Positions 1 through 8,765 of a stretch of DNA of 64,000 nucleotides are shown here, in pieces. Numbering within the stretch: the stretch's first letter is position 1; the number at the start of each line of letters is the position of its first letter. This DNA is from GCA-2686265 sp036010965 (lineage in GTDB: Bacteria > Planctomycetota > UBA1135 > GCA-002686595), in NCBI GenBank assembly GCA_036010965.1, contig DASCMO010000017.1, positions 11,368 to 75,367 of the forward strand, in the 5' to 3' direction. The translations under genes were made by a program, and so were the position numbers. The notes beneath the pieces are model-generated. The model ran no database searches. It saw only the letters and a list, made by a program, of their open reading frames with translations, and was not told where the DNA came from.

Positions 1-2
1 CC

Positions 3-1451
3 GACCTGGTGCTTGCCGTCGGCTGCGAGCCGCCGCGCCTGACTCGCGCCCTGCGTTCGGGGCGCCTGGTCGCCGCTCCGGCCGCGGGCAGTCTGACGGT
101 CGAGTCCGTCCACGATTCCCTGACCGACGGTCGGCGAAGGGCGGTCGTGGTCGGCTCCGGCCCGGCGGGGATGTTCGCCGCCCTGCCCCTGGCCCTGGCC
201 GGGGTGCAGGTCACCCTGCTCGAGCGCGGGTCGCGCCTGGAGCGCCGCTCGCGCGAGCTCGTGCGCTTCCACCGGACGCGCCTGCCCGATCCCGAGTCGA
301 ACCTGCTATTCGGCGAGGGGGGAGCGGGGACCTACTCCGACGGCAAGCTCGCGACGCGCGTGGACGACGAGCTCGAGGTGCCGATCCTCGAGGAGCTGGT
401 GGCGGCCGGTGCGCCGGCCGAGATCCTCTACGACAGTCGGGCGCACATCGGGACCGATCGCCTGCACAGCCTGCTGCCTCGTCTGCGCGCTCGCCTCGAG
501 GCTTGCGGCGTGGAGTTCATCTGGAACGCCCGCCTGGAGAGGCTGGTCCTGGAAGACGCGAGCTGCGGTCGGCGCGTACGGGCGGTGGAGACGAGCGTCG
601 GCGAGCTGGCTTGCGACCTGGTGGTGCTGGCGACGGGCCACAGCGCGCGCGACACCTGGGCGACCCTCGTCGAGCAGGGTCTGCCGATCGAGGCCAAGCC
701 CTTTCAGCTCGGCGTCAGGGTGGAGCACCCTCAGGCGTTGATCGACGAGGCGCGCTTTGGTGTGGACCCGGCCCTGCGCTGCCTGGGCGCCGCTGCCTAC
801 AACCTCGTCTGCAAGGCCGGCGACGGGCTGCCGTCGGCGCACAGCTTCTGCATGTGCCCGGGAGGGCGGATCGTGGCCAGCGTGAACGAGCCCGGGCTCC
901 TGTGCACCAACGGCATGAGCAACTCGACCCACTCCTCCGCCTGGGCAAACTCGGCGATCGTCACGACCTTCGGGCCGCGCGAGTTCGGGCCGGGAGCCCT
1001 GGCCGGCGTGGAGTTTCAGCGACGCCTCGAGGAGCGCTTCTTCGAGGCCGGCGGGAGCGATTACAGCGCTCCCGCCCAGCGCGTGCCCGATTTTCTGGCC
1101 GGGCGGGCGAGCGACGGCGAGCTGCGCTCGAGCTATCTCCTGGGCTTGCGCCCGGGGCGAATCGACGAGCTCTTGGGGGAGGCCAGCCGGCAGATCCTGG
1201 CGCGCGCCCTGCGGCGCTTTGACCGCCACCTGCCGGGGTTCGCGGGCCCAAAAGGTCTGCTGGTGGGTGTCGAGTCCCGCAGCTCGGGCCCGGTGCGCGT
1301 GCGGCGTGAGCGCGAGACGGCGCGCGTCGAGGGATTCAGTAATCTGAGCTGGGTGGGGGAAGGCGCCGGATTTGCAGGTGGCATCATGAGCGCGGCCCTG
1401 GACGGGGTGCGCGGGGCCCAGGGCCTGCTGCGCGCGGGGATCAGAGCCTGA
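3..1451 (+). CDS. FAD-dependent dehydrogenase of the COG2509 type (5' end cut by window edge)
   Basis: The reading frame is open to the window edge and has no convincing start, so the true N-terminus lies outside; GTG at 9 is only the first in-window start codon. A dinucleotide-binding motif VVVGSGPAGMFAA sits near residue 48 of the visible part, followed by the acidic strand end LLERG. The stretch LLFGEGGAGTYSDGKL (about residues 99-114) and the C-terminal GEGAGFAGGIMSAALDG, which closes the FAD site, are hallmarks of the uncharacterised FAD-dependent dehydrogenase family COG2509. These are cytosolic flavoproteins whose substrate is not established. The gene ends 80 nt before panB on the same strand. 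Family assignment is confident; the reaction is unknown. Confidence 0.85.
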   Translation, partial: DLVLAVGCEPPRLTRALRSGRLVAAPAAGSLTVESVHDSLTDGRRRAVVVGSGPAGMFAALPLALAGVQVTLLERGSRLERRSRELVRFHRTRLPDPESNLLFGEGGAGTYSDGKLATRVDDELEVPILEELVAAGAPAEILYDSRAHIGTDRLHSLLPRLRARLEACGVEFIWNARLERLVLEDASCGRRVRAVETSVGELACDLVVLATGHSARDTWATLVEQGLPIEAKPFQLGVRVEHPQALIDEARFGVDPALRCLGAAAYNLVCKAGDGLPSAHSFCMCPGGRIVASVNEPGLLCTNGMSNSTHSSAWANSAIVTTFGPREFGPGALAGVEFQRRLEERFFEAGGSDYSAPAQRVPDFLAGRASDGELRSSYLLGLRPGRIDELLGEASRQILARALRRFDRHLPGFAGPKGLLVGVESRSSGPVRVRRERETARVEGFSNLSWVGEGAGFAGGIMSAALDGVRGAQGLLRAGIRA

Positions 1452-1531
1452 TTCGCGGCCGATTTGGGCTCGATGCGGGGGCGGACCCGCGACTACAGTA
1501 GTACAGCACCCCACGCACGGGAGAGGATGAC

Positions 1532-2356
1532 ATGAGCACCGACCCAGGCAGAGAGTCACGCCGCAAGGTGACCACCAAGAGCTTGCTCGAGATGAAGCAG
1601 GCGGGCGACCGTATCTCCGCCCTGACCGCCTACGACTTCCTGATGGCCGGCCTGATCGATCGGGCGGGCGTGGACGTGATCCTGGTGGGGGATTCGGTGG
1701 CGATGGTCGTCCAGGGCGGCGACACGACCGTCACCGTGACGATGGAGCACATGCTCTACCACGCGAAGCTCGTCAGCCTCGGCGTCGAGCGCGCCCTGGT
1801 GGTAGGCGATCTCCCGTTCATGTCCTTCCAGGTCAACGCCGACGAGGCTCTGCGCAATGCGGGCCGCATGGTGAAGGAATCGCACGTCGAGGCGGTCAAG
1901 CTCGAGGGGGGCGAGGTCATCTGTCCGACCGTTCGCCGGCTAGTGGAGGTGGGCATTCCTGTCATGGGTCACCTGGGCCTGACGCCGCAGTCGATCCACA
2001 AGTTCGGCAGCTATCAGGTACGCGCCACCACCGACGTGGAGGCCGATGAGATTCGGCGCGACGCCGTCGCCCTGCAGGACGCGGGCGCCTTCGCTCTCGT
2101 GCTCGAGAAGATCCCCGCCAGCCTCGCGCAGGAGATCTCGCGCGATCTCTCGATGCCGGTGATCGGCATCGGCGCGGGAGCCGGTTGTGACGGCCAGATC
2201 CTCGTCAGCCACGACATGCTCGGCCTCTACACGCGCTTCAAGCCTCGCTTCGTCCGCCGCTATGCTCAGCTGGGCCAAGACATGCAGGAGGCCTTCGAGC
2301 ACTATGCGCGCGACGTTCGCGCGGGCGAGTTCCCTGGGGAGGGCGAGAGCTACTGA
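1532..2356 (+). CDS. panB: 3-methyl-2-oxobutanoate hydroxymethyltransferase PanB
   Basis: Transfers a hydroxymethyl group from methylene-tetrahydrofolate to alpha-ketoisovalerate to give ketopantoate, the first committed step of pantothenate/CoA synthesis in the cytosol. The 274-residue length is normal. Family motifs are present: LTAYDF near 30, the metal-binding GDS near 54, GHLGLTPQS near 146, the catalytic Glu in LVLEKIP near 191 and GIGAGAGCDGQILV near 212. The ATG at 1532 follows a purine-rich GGGAGAGGA ribosome site. The last 7 nt overlap the convergent S1-domain gene, so the two stops lie inside each other's ends. No other pan gene is in the window. Confidence 0.96.
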   Translation: MSTDPGRESRRKVTTKSLLEMKQAGDRISALTAYDFLMAGLIDRAGVDVILVGDSVAMVVQGGDTTVTVTMEHMLYHAKLVSLGVERALVVGDLPFMSFQVNADEALRNAGRMVKESHVEAVKLEGGEVICPTVRRLVEVGIPVMGHLGLTPQSIHKFGSYQVRATTDVEADEIRRDAVALQDAGAFALVLEKIPASLAQEISRDLSMPVIGIGAGAGCDGQILVSHDMLGLYTRFKPRFVRRYAQLGQDMQEAFEHYARDVRAGEFPGEGESY

Positions 2357-3588
2357 TCGGGGTCGCCGAGGGCCTTGCGGAACAGGTCGCCGAGGTTGGT
2401 TCCCTTGGGCGTGCTCTGCCCTGAATCGAGGACCTCGCGCACGGCCGAGGTGTCCGCGGCATCCTCCGATCCGATCACGGCGCCGTGGGGGTCGAGGCGC
2501 GAGAGGGAGATGCGCCGTGCGGCCGGATCGATCGAGATCACCCGTACGCTGACGGTCTCGCCCTCCTTCACCACATCGCGCACGTGGCGTACGCGGTCGC
2601 GGCCCACCTGCGAGACGTGCAGCAGGCCCTCGATGCCGGGCTCCAGTTCGACGAAGGCGCCAAAATCCATCAGGCGCACGACGTTGCCTTCCACGACGCT
2701 CTCTTCCGCAATGCGGTGGACGATGTCGTCCCACGGGTCCGGCTCGAGCTGCTTCATGCCCAGGCCGATGCGTCGTCCGCCATCCTTGATCTCGAGCACC
2801 ATCGCCTCCACCTTCTGTCCGGTGGCGAGCACGTCCGCCGGGTTCTCCACGCGCTTGCGGGAGATGTTGGAGACGTGCACCAGGCCCTCGACCCCGGGGG
2901 AGATCTCGACGAAGGCGCCAAAGCCCTCGACGCGCGTCACGACCCCCTTGACGAGGGAGCCCGAGACGAGACTGGCCGTGATCTCCGTCCGCTTGCGGTC
3001 GCGCTCGTCGGCCAGGACGGCGCGGCGCGACAGCACCACTCGGTTGCGCGTCTGGTCGATCTCGAGGACCTTGCAGGTCATGTCGTCGTCCAGGAACTTC
3101 GAGAGGTCCTCCTCACGCTGGAGCGATGCGTGCGAGGCGGGCATGAAGGCGGAGTTCGGTCCGATCTTGAGCTCGAGCCCGCCCGTGTTGTGTCCCGTGA
3201 CGCGCGCCTTGACCACGTCCCCGACCTTCATGTCCCTCCAGGTCGCGAGGATCAGAGCCTGGGTGCGGCTGAGCAGCAGGAGGTCGCCGTCACGGCCGCG
3301 CACGGCGAGCTCGACCTCCTGGCCGACAGGGGGCGGCTCGTCGAACTCCGAGACGTCCACGACCCCTTGTTCGCGCGGGCCGAGCTCGACGACCACGTCC
3401 TGGCCGGAGATGCCGACCACCGTCCCGCAGCGGAGCTGTGGGTCTGCCCCGGCCTTCACCGGCGCCGACGCCGATGCTCTCGCTGCTGCCGGCCGGTCGT
3501 ACTCGACCTTGTCGAGACCCTGCAGGTCGATCCCGTCGAGGGCGTCGGTGATCTCGTCGTCGAGGTTGGCGGGATTCTCTTCGGTCAT
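2350..3588 (-). CDS. S1-domain RNA-binding protein (ribosomal protein S1-like, four S1 folds)
   Basis: A 412-residue protein starting MTEENPANL, with an acidic N-terminus (1-50) followed by four S1/OB-fold repeats at about 51-108 (degenerate), 120-189, 208-279 and 297-365. The last two are most typical, with GFGAFVEISPGVEGLVHVS and DFGAFVELEPGIEGLLHVS. Such proteins bind single-stranded RNA, usually the mRNA near the ribosome. Canonical S1 of proteobacteria has six domains, so this may be the shortened S1 of this lineage or an accessory S1 paralogue. The open frame continues upstream to 4815, but that part is the antisense of the SDR gene and has no S1 character. The start at 3588 is therefore chosen. 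Convergent with panB. Confidence 0.9.
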   Translation of the reverse strand: MTEENPANLDDEITDALDGIDLQGLDKVEYDRPAAARASASAPVKAGADPQLRCGTVVGISGQDVVVELGPREQGVVDVSEFDEPPPVGQEVELAVRGRDGDLLLLSRTQALILATWRDMKVGDVVKARVTGHNTGGLELKIGPNSAFMPASHASLQREEDLSKFLDDDMTCKVLEIDQTRNRVVLSRRAVLADERDRKRTEITASLVSGSLVKGVVTRVEGFGAFVEISPGVEGLVHVSNISRKRVENPADVLATGQKVEAMVLEIKDGGRRIGLGMKQLEPDPWDDIVHRIAEESVVEGNVVRLMDFGAFVELEPGIEGLLHVSQVGRDRVRHVRDVVKEGETVSVRVISIDPAARRISLSRLDPHGAVIGSEDAADTSAVREVLDSGQSTPKGTNLGDLFRKALGDPDQ

Positions 3589-3707
3589 GGGCGGGTCGCC
3601 GCGTTCAGGCACGCGGGCAGGGGGTCGGCGGGGGCTGGTGGAACCAGCCTCCCAGCAGGGACGGTATAGGGTCGATTCTACGCGCAGGAGGCCCCAGACG
3701 GGTGTCC

Positions 3708-4451
3708 CTACCCTTCGCGGTGGACGAGCGACGTGCTGGCCTGGTCGGTCGGCCAGAGGACTATCTCCCCGACGTTGACGTGCGCGGGCCGGGTGACGGC
3801 GTATAGCACCGCGTCGGCCACATCCTCGGCGGTCAGGGGTGTCATGCCCTGGTATACGGCCGCGGCGCGGGCCTCGTCGCCCCGGAAGCGGACCTTGCTG
3901 AAATCGGTCTCGACCATCGCCGGGTCGACCGTGATCAGGCGCAGGTGCTTCCCGCACAGCTCGATACGCAGGGTCTCGTAGAGGGCCTTGACGGCGAACT
4001 TCGTCGCGCAGTAGATCGCGCCGCCGGCGTATACCTGGCGACCCGCCACGCTGCCGAGGGTCACCACGTCGCCGTGGCCGCGATCGATCATGCCCGGCAG
4101 CACGGCCCGCAGGGTGTGCAGGACGCCCTTCACGTTCGTGTCGATTACCTCGCTCCACTCCGCCGGGGCCCCCTCGTGAAGAGGCTCGACGCCGTAGGCC
4201 AGTCCGGCGTTGGCGAGCACGATGTCGAGGGGCAGGTCCGCCAGGGCGCTCGCGACGGCCTCGGCGTCGCAGACGTCGAGGACGAGGGTGCGCGCGCCGG
4301 GGCAGTCGGCGGCCACGCGCTCGAGTTCTTCCTTGCGGCGGGCGGCGAGGACCACCGTCGCGCCTGCGGCGGCGAGGGCGCGCGCCGTGGCGGCGCCGAT
4401 CCCGGCCGAGGCGCCGGTCACCAGGGCCAGTCGGTCTTGGAGGTCGTTCAT
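3708..4451 (-). CDS. Short-chain dehydrogenase/reductase (SDR family)
   Basis: Classical SDR of about 247 residues. It has a TGASAGIGAATAR nucleotide-binding glycine motif near residue 11, NAGLAYG (NAG motif) near 84, and a catalytic set of Ser in TLGSVAG with the YxxxK of YCATKFAVKAL. The C-terminal VARPAHVNVGEIVLWPTDQ-like stretch resembles the YdfG/serine-type dehydrogenases, which oxidise 3-hydroxy acids with NADP, but the substrate cannot be fixed from sequence. ATG 4451 is preferred over GTG 4460 because it puts the nucleotide-binding strand at the usual distance from the N-terminus. The start lies back to back with the OsmC-type gene (31 nt apart), so the two probably share a divergent promoter. 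Confidence 0.9.
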   Translation of the reverse strand: MNDLQDRLALVTGASAGIGAATARALAAAGATVVLAARRKEELERVAADCPGARTLVLDVCDAEAVASALADLPLDIVLANAGLAYGVEPLHEGAPAEWSEVIDTNVKGVLHTLRAVLPGMIDRGHGDVVTLGSVAGRQVYAGGAIYCATKFAVKALYETLRIELCGKHLRLITVDPAMVETDFSKVRFRGDEARAAAVYQGMTPLTAEDVADAVLYAVTRPAHVNVGEIVLWPTDQASTSLVHREG

Positions 4452-4482
4452 GGATCCCACTGGAATACGCTACCGTGTCCCG

Positions 4483-4893
4483 ATGGTCCAGACCCACATC
4501 ACCTACGAGGGCAGCCTGCGCTGCCGAGCCGTCCACGCTCCCTCCGACAGCGCGCTCGTGACGGACGCGCCGACGGACAACCACGGCAAGGGCGAGTCCT
4601 TCTCGCCTACCGATCTCGTGGGCGTCTCCCTCGGTTCGTGTGTGCTGACGATCCTGGGCATGGTCGCCGAGCGGCAGGGATGGGAGCTCGCCGGTGCGAC
4701 GGTCACGGTCGAGAAGATCATGCAGACCGAGCCTGACCGGAAGATCGCGCGCCTCGAGCTCGATATCCGCATCCCCGGCACCTTCGATGGGGGCCAGCGG
4801 GAGCTCCTGGAGCAAGCTGCCGGCACCTGCCCGGTGTCGGCCACCCTGGAGGGCGCGCTCGAGATCCGCACCCGCTGGGAGTGGGACGAGTAG
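4483..4893 (+). CDS. OsmC/Ohr-family peroxiredoxin-like protein
   Basis: A 136-residue OsmC-fold protein. It has the two reactive cysteines of the family: peroxidatic Cys in the helix GVSLGSCVLTILG (about residue 52) and resolving Cys in AGTCPVSATLEG (about 117). Members reduce organic hydroperoxides using dithiols in the cytosol; the YhfA/OsmC-like branch is the closest by eye. The ATG at 4483 is chosen because the family N-terminus (a beta strand leading into the ligand-binding sheet) begins here. The longer upstream frame is antisense to the SDR gene. It ends 14 nt before the convergent hemG stop, with a strong hairpin in between. Confidence 0.88.
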   Translation: MVQTHITYEGSLRCRAVHAPSDSALVTDAPTDNHGKGESFSPTDLVGVSLGSCVLTILGMVAERQGWELAGATVTVEKIMQTEPDRKIARLELDIRIPGTFDGGQRELLEQAAGTCPVSATLEGALEIRTRWEWDE

Positions 4894-4895
4894 GC

Positions 4896-4919
4896 GCGCG
4901 CTCCCTTCAGGGAGCTTCG
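4896..4919. terminator. Hairpin between convergent OsmC-type gene and hemG
   Basis: A perfect 6-bp stem GCTCCC / GGGAGC with loop TTCA lies at 4900-4915, and GCGC arms can extend it through a two-base bulge. It sits between the stop of the OsmC-type gene and the stop of hemG, where a bidirectional terminator would be expected. There is no T-tract, so an intrinsic terminator is only a suggestion. Confidence 0.4.
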
Positions 4920-6340
4920 CGCCCGAGGCTCCGGGCGGCGTCGATTCCGGCGCGCCAGCCCTCTGCGGCGGCGCGTCCGAAGGCGATCCCGTGCAGGGCG
5001 TTGCCGGCCAGGAACAGGCCGCCGGAAGGGGAGCGTGTGGTGGCCAGGGAGGTCTCGATGCGCTCCACCCGATCGAGGTGACCGAGCTCGTACTGGGGGA
5101 TGGCGGCCGGCCAGCGGATCACCTCCCGAAAGCGAGGCGGCTCCCGCAGGCCGAACAGGCGCTGCATGTCGGCGTGCGCCAGGTCGGCGAGGTCGTCGGG
5201 TGCGAGGGCCGTCGCGCACGGGTCCGTGGCCCCGCCGAGCAGGACGCGCACCAGCAAAGCGTCGCTCGGGCTGCGCCCGGCGAACAGGTGCGAGTCCAGG
5301 ACGTAGCCGAGGGAGCGCAGGCCCTCGCCGCGCGGGATCAGGGCGCCGAAGCCGCGCGGGATGCGCTGCAGGGCTTCCGCCGCGTAGCCGAGGCCCACGA
5401 CGGCCACGCCGGGACAGGAGAGGCCGGCCAGCTCGCGAGCCGCCGCGGGCGCCGACTTGCTGAGCAGGGCCGCGCTGGAGCGCGGGTCGCCGGCGAGCAC
5501 CACGGCGTGGGCCGGCAGGGGCGCGTTGTCGCCGGCCACGGACACCAGCCAAGGGGAGTGAGCTCCGCCGCTGACGAGGGCGGAGACCTGAGCGAGGGTG
5601 CGCACGGTGAAGGGCGCGCGCTGGGCCAGGGCGCGGGGGAGGCTCTGCATGCCGCCCGCGAAGGAACACAGGGGCGCCGCCGAGCCCGCGGGCCCGCCCT
5701 TTGAGCCTCGCGCCCGGCGCAGGGCCTTCATGGCGCGCAGCAGGGAGCCGTGTTCGCGTTCCAGCTCCCGCATACGCGGAAAGGCGGCGGGCAGGGAGAT
5801 CGCCGCTGCGTCCCCGGCGAAGACGCCGCCGACCATGGGGGCGACGAGGCGCTCGGCGGCCTGGCGTCCCAGGCGGCGCGTGGCGAAGGCCAGCACGCTC
5901 TCGTCTCCGTCGTCGGTCCTGCGCGGGATCCAGCGCTCGGCGGCCAGGCGCAGGAGCCCGGCGAGCGAGAGCACGCCGCTCTGGGCGAAGGCCAGGGGCC
6001 GGGCCTCGAGAGCGCGCACGCGCCCGCCGCGCACGACGAAGCGCCGGGTGGCGGCGTCCCGGGCAGGGATCTTCTCCAGACCGGCGCGTTCGGCGAGACG
6101 GTCGAGGACGGGCTCGGCGTCGAGGAAGCCCGTGGGGCCCGCCTCAAGCGTCCATTCCCCCCGCACCTGCGTGCGGGCCTTGCCGCCGACCGTGCCCTCG
6201 CGTTCGAGGAGCAGCACTCTCGCCTCGACGCCACGCTGTTCGATCTCCTCGTGGGCTGCCCAGGCAGCGGCGAGGCCGCTGATCCCACCCCCGATCACCA
6301 CCACGCGCTTCATGCTCGTCTCGCCTGCGCGACTCCTCAC
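4907..6340 (-). CDS. hemG: Protoporphyrinogen oxidase, HemY-type flavoprotein
   Basis: Oxidises protoporphyrinogen IX to protoporphyrin IX, the step before iron insertion. FAD-binding motif VVVIGGGISGLAAAW begins near residue 13, then LEREGTVGGKART, the family signature around EAGPTGFL, and a C-terminal FAD-site motif GLFLAGNALHGIAFGRAAAEGW. The 477-residue length is usual for the HemY class, which uses oxygen or another acceptor and is unlike flavodoxin-type HemG. The GTG at 6340 overlaps the hemN TGA as GTGA, the same geometry as every other junction of this operon, so it is preferred. ATG 6313 (MKRVVVIGGG) is the alternative. Because hemN is present and no coproheme decarboxylase (HemQ) is seen, the protoporphyrin route is more likely than the coproporphyrin route. 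Confidence 0.9.
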   Translation of the reverse strand: MRSRAGETSMKRVVVIGGGISGLAAAWAAHEEIEQRGVEARVLLLEREGTVGGKARTQVRGEWTLEAGPTGFLDAEPVLDRLAERAGLEKIPARDAATRRFVVRGGRVRALEARPLAFAQSGVLSLAGLLRLAAERWIPRRTDDGDESVLAFATRRLGRQAAERLVAPMVGGVFAGDAAAISLPAAFPRMRELEREHGSLLRAMKALRRARGSKGGPAGSAAPLCSFAGGMQSLPRALAQRAPFTVRTLAQVSALVSGGAHSPWLVSVAGDNAPLPAHAVVLAGDPRSSAALLSKSAPAAARELAGLSCPGVAVVGLGYAAEALQRIPRGFGALIPRGEGLRSLGYVLDSHLFAGRSPSDALLVRVLLGGATDPCATALAPDDLADLAHADMQRLFGLREPPRFREVIRWPAAIPQYELGHLDRVERIETSLATTRSPSGGLFLAGNALHGIAFGRAAAEGWRAGIDAARSLGREAP

Positions 6341-7737
6341 ACGGTGCGGCTGAATGTCGGCCGGTCATCGCCCTCGTGCTTCTCGCGCCAGTAGCGGTCG
6401 AAGCACATGGCCAGGTTGCGGACAAACAGCTCGCCGGTAGGCGTCGCCTTGACGCTCTCGCCGTCAAAGGTCGCCAGGCCCTCGTCCACGAGTGGCTCCA
6501 GGCGCCGCAGGTCCTCGGCGAAGGTCTCGGCGAAGTTGATCCCGAATCGGAGCTCGAGCGCCCGCACGTCGACCCCGAAGTTGCACATCAGCTCGTGGAT
6601 CAGCGCGCGTCGCAGCTCGTCATCCTCGCTGCGCACGACCCCGCGCGCGACCGGCAGCTGGTCGCGTTCGATCGCAGCGCCGTAGTCCGAGAGCTTCTTC
6701 TCGTTCTGGACGTAGGCGCCCTGAACGTCCCCGATGGCCGAGATGCCGAGGCCGATCACGTCATCGGCGGGGATGACCGCGTAGCCCTGGAAGTTGCGGC
6801 GCAGGCGCCCTTCGCGACGGGCACGCGCCAGCTCGTCGTCGGGGTGGGCGAAGTGGTCCATCCCGATGGGCTCATAGCCGGCATCGAGGAAGCGCTCGCG
6901 GGCCAGGGCGAAGAGACGGAGCTTCTGCTCGCGATCAGGGAAGTCGCTCTCATCGAGCTTCTTCATGTGACCGCGAATCCAGGGCACGAAGGCGAAGGAA
7001 TACACGGCCACGCGGTCGGGGCACAGTTCGATGGTGCGCTCAACGGTGTTCTCGAAAGAGCGCGACTCCTGGAACGGGAGGCCGTAGATCAGGTCGATGT
7101 TGATGCCCTTGAAGCCCCGTGCGCGGGAGGCGTCGAGCAGCGTGCGAGTGAGCTCCACCGATTGCACACGCGCGATCGCCTCCTGAACATTGGGTTCGAA
7201 GTCCTGCACGCCGAGGGAGATGCGGTTGAAGCCGTGCTCGGCGAGCACGGCGATGTGCTCGAGGCTCGTCACGCGCGGGTCGACCTCGACGGCGAGCTCG
7301 GCGTCGGAGGTGGGGGTGAAGGAGCGCCGCAGGTGGAGGAGAAGGCGTTCGAGCTCCTGCGGCGAATGGTAGGTCGGCGTGCCTCCGCCGAGGTGCAGCT
7401 GGGAGAAGCGGCGGCGGTGCGGGAGATGCTCTGCCACCAGGTCGATCTCTCGCTCGAGCAGCTGCAGATAGGGGGCGGCCTTGTGTTTGTGGGGCGTGAT
7501 GATCACGTGACAGCCGCAGAACAGGCAGCGCGACTCGCAGAATGGCAGGTGGAGGTAGAGCGAGAGCGGGGCGTCGCCCGCTGCGTCCGCCCGAGCCAGA
7601 TGTCGGGCGTAGGTCTCGCGACCGACGCCCTCGTCGAACTCCACGGCCGTGGGGTAGCTCGTGTAGCGCGGCCCGGGCCGGTCGTGGCGGGCCAGCAGAT
7701 CGGCGGTCAGGGTTCGGTCGATCGGTCGTTCGCTCAC
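6337..7737 (-). CDS. hemN: Oxygen-independent coproporphyrinogen III oxidase (radical SAM)
   Basis: Radical-SAM decarboxylase that turns two propionates of coproporphyrinogen III into vinyl groups without oxygen, giving protoporphyrinogen IX. The 466-residue protein carries the HemN cluster motif CESRCLFCGC (CxxxCxxCxC, about residues 66-75), the GGGTPTY loop near 113, and the family segment GINIDLIYGLPFQ. These separate HemN from HemW, which lacks the extra Cys and the HemN C-terminal domain. GTG 7737 overlaps the hemE TGA (GTGA). The open frame upstream of it is antisense-type coding within hemE and shows no conserved sequence. Its hemG neighbour overlaps it at the other end. Confidence 0.95.
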   Translation of the reverse strand: MSERPIDRTLTADLLARHDRPGPRYTSYPTAVEFDEGVGRETYARHLARADAAGDAPLSLYLHLPFCESRCLFCGCHVIITPHKHKAAPYLQLLEREIDLVAEHLPHRRRFSQLHLGGGTPTYHSPQELERLLLHLRRSFTPTSDAELAVEVDPRVTSLEHIAVLAEHGFNRISLGVQDFEPNVQEAIARVQSVELTRTLLDASRARGFKGINIDLIYGLPFQESRSFENTVERTIELCPDRVAVYSFAFVPWIRGHMKKLDESDFPDREQKLRLFALARERFLDAGYEPIGMDHFAHPDDELARARREGRLRRNFQGYAVIPADDVIGLGISAIGDVQGAYVQNEKKLSDYGAAIERDQLPVARGVVRSEDDELRRALIHELMCNFGVDVRALELRFGINFAETFAEDLRRLEPLVDEGLATFDGESVKATPTGELFVRNLAMCFDRYWREKHEGDDRPTFSRTV

Positions 7738-8765
7738 CGGGGGTCCTGCTCGCCGTGGACCACCTCGATCAGGGCCTCGATGCTCTCGAGCGGCGTCTCG
7801 GGATGGATCCCATGCCCGAGGTTCATCACGTGGCCGTGGGCCGGCAGCGCGGCCATGAGCGCCGAGGCCGCGCGCCTCGTCGCCTCCGGGCCGGCCAGCA
7901 GGCACGCGGGATCCAGGTTGCCCTGGAGGACCTTACCTGGACCCAGCTCGGCGCGCAGGGCCGCCAGGTCCGTTCGCCAGCAGAGCGCCAGACCCTCCGA
8001 CGGCAGGAGCGCGCCGGTGCGAGCGAGGTGCGGCGCGCCGTTCAGGAAGGCGACCCGCGGCACGCCTGCGCGGCCGAGCTCGGTCAGGAGTGCCTCCATG
8101 TGCGGGCGCACGTGGGTCTCCCAGTCCGAGGCCTCGAGCAGCCCCGCCCAGGAGTCGAAGACCTGCAGGACGTCCGCGCCGGCGCGCCACTGCTCGAGCA
8201 GGAAGCTGGCCGAGAGCTGCGCGAGAGAGGCGAGCAGCTCGCCGAAGGTGAGGGGGTCCTCGCGCAGTAAGGCTCGCAAGCGCGGGAAGTCCTTGCCGCC
8301 GCGCCCGTCGACGAGGTAAGCGGCGATCGAGAGCGGGGCGCCTGCGAAGCCGATCAGGGCCGCGCGCCCGTCCAGTGCCGCTTTCACCTGTCTTAGGGTC
8401 GCGGGGACCTCGGGGGCGATCTCGGCGGCGTCGGGGATGCGCAAGGCCCTCACGGCCGCCGCGTCCCGCAGAGGTCGCTCCACGATGGGACCGGGATCGA
8501 AGCGCACATCGATCCCCATGGCGGCGACGGGACTCATCAAGTCGGCGAAGACGATGGCCGCATCGAAGGGGAAGCGCTCCAGGGGCTGCAGGGTCACCTG
8601 GGCGGCGAGGTCCGGTGACGCGCACAGTTCCTCGAAGGAGACCTCGCGCCGCAGGGCGCGGTACTCGGGTAGGCAGCGCCCGGCCTGGCGCATGATCCAC
8701 AACGGTCGCCGCTCGGTCCGCTCGCCCCGCAGGACGCGCAGTAGGAGATCGTTCGAATCGCTCAT
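7734..8765 (-). CDS. hemE: Uroporphyrinogen decarboxylase
   Basis: Removes the four acetate carboxyls of uroporphyrinogen III to give coproporphyrinogen III. The 343-residue length is standard. It has the N-terminal substrate-binding signature PLWIMRQAGRCLPEYR (about residues 21-36), in which the first Arg contacts substrate; an Asp in FADLM near 74; and VFDSWAGLL near 204. GFAGAPLSIAAYLVDG near 139 matches the second family signature. ATG 8765 overlaps the response-regulator TGA as ATGA, so translation of the two genes is probably coupled. Placed after the two-component pair within the heme operon. Confidence 0.96.
   Translation of the reverse strand: MSDSNDLLLRVLRGERTERRPLWIMRQAGRCLPEYRALRREVSFEELCASPDLAAQVTLQPLERFPFDAAIVFADLMSPVAAMGIDVRFDPGPIVERPLRDAAAVRALRIPDAAEIAPEVPATLRQVKAALDGRAALIGFAGAPLSIAAYLVDGRGGKDFPRLRALLREDPLTFGELLASLAQLSASFLLEQWRAGADVLQVFDSWAGLLEASDWETHVRPHMEALLTELGRAGVPRVAFLNGAPHLARTGALLPSEGLALCWRTDLAALRAELGPGKVLQGNLDPACLLAGPEATRRAASALMAALPAHGHVMNLGHGIHPETPLESIEALIEVVHGEQDPR

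Noticed and set aside
306..1559. 417-codon antisense frame over the FAD-dehydrogenase gene
   Set aside because: No domain, Arg/His/Gln-rich composition and complete overlap with a strongly conserved gene; a GC artefact.
3589..4815. Long open frame continuing upstream of the S1-domain gene (would give an 821-residue protein)
   Set aside because: This part lies antisense to the SDR gene and has low-complexity Arg/Gly/Pro content with no conserved domain. High GC makes such frames common.
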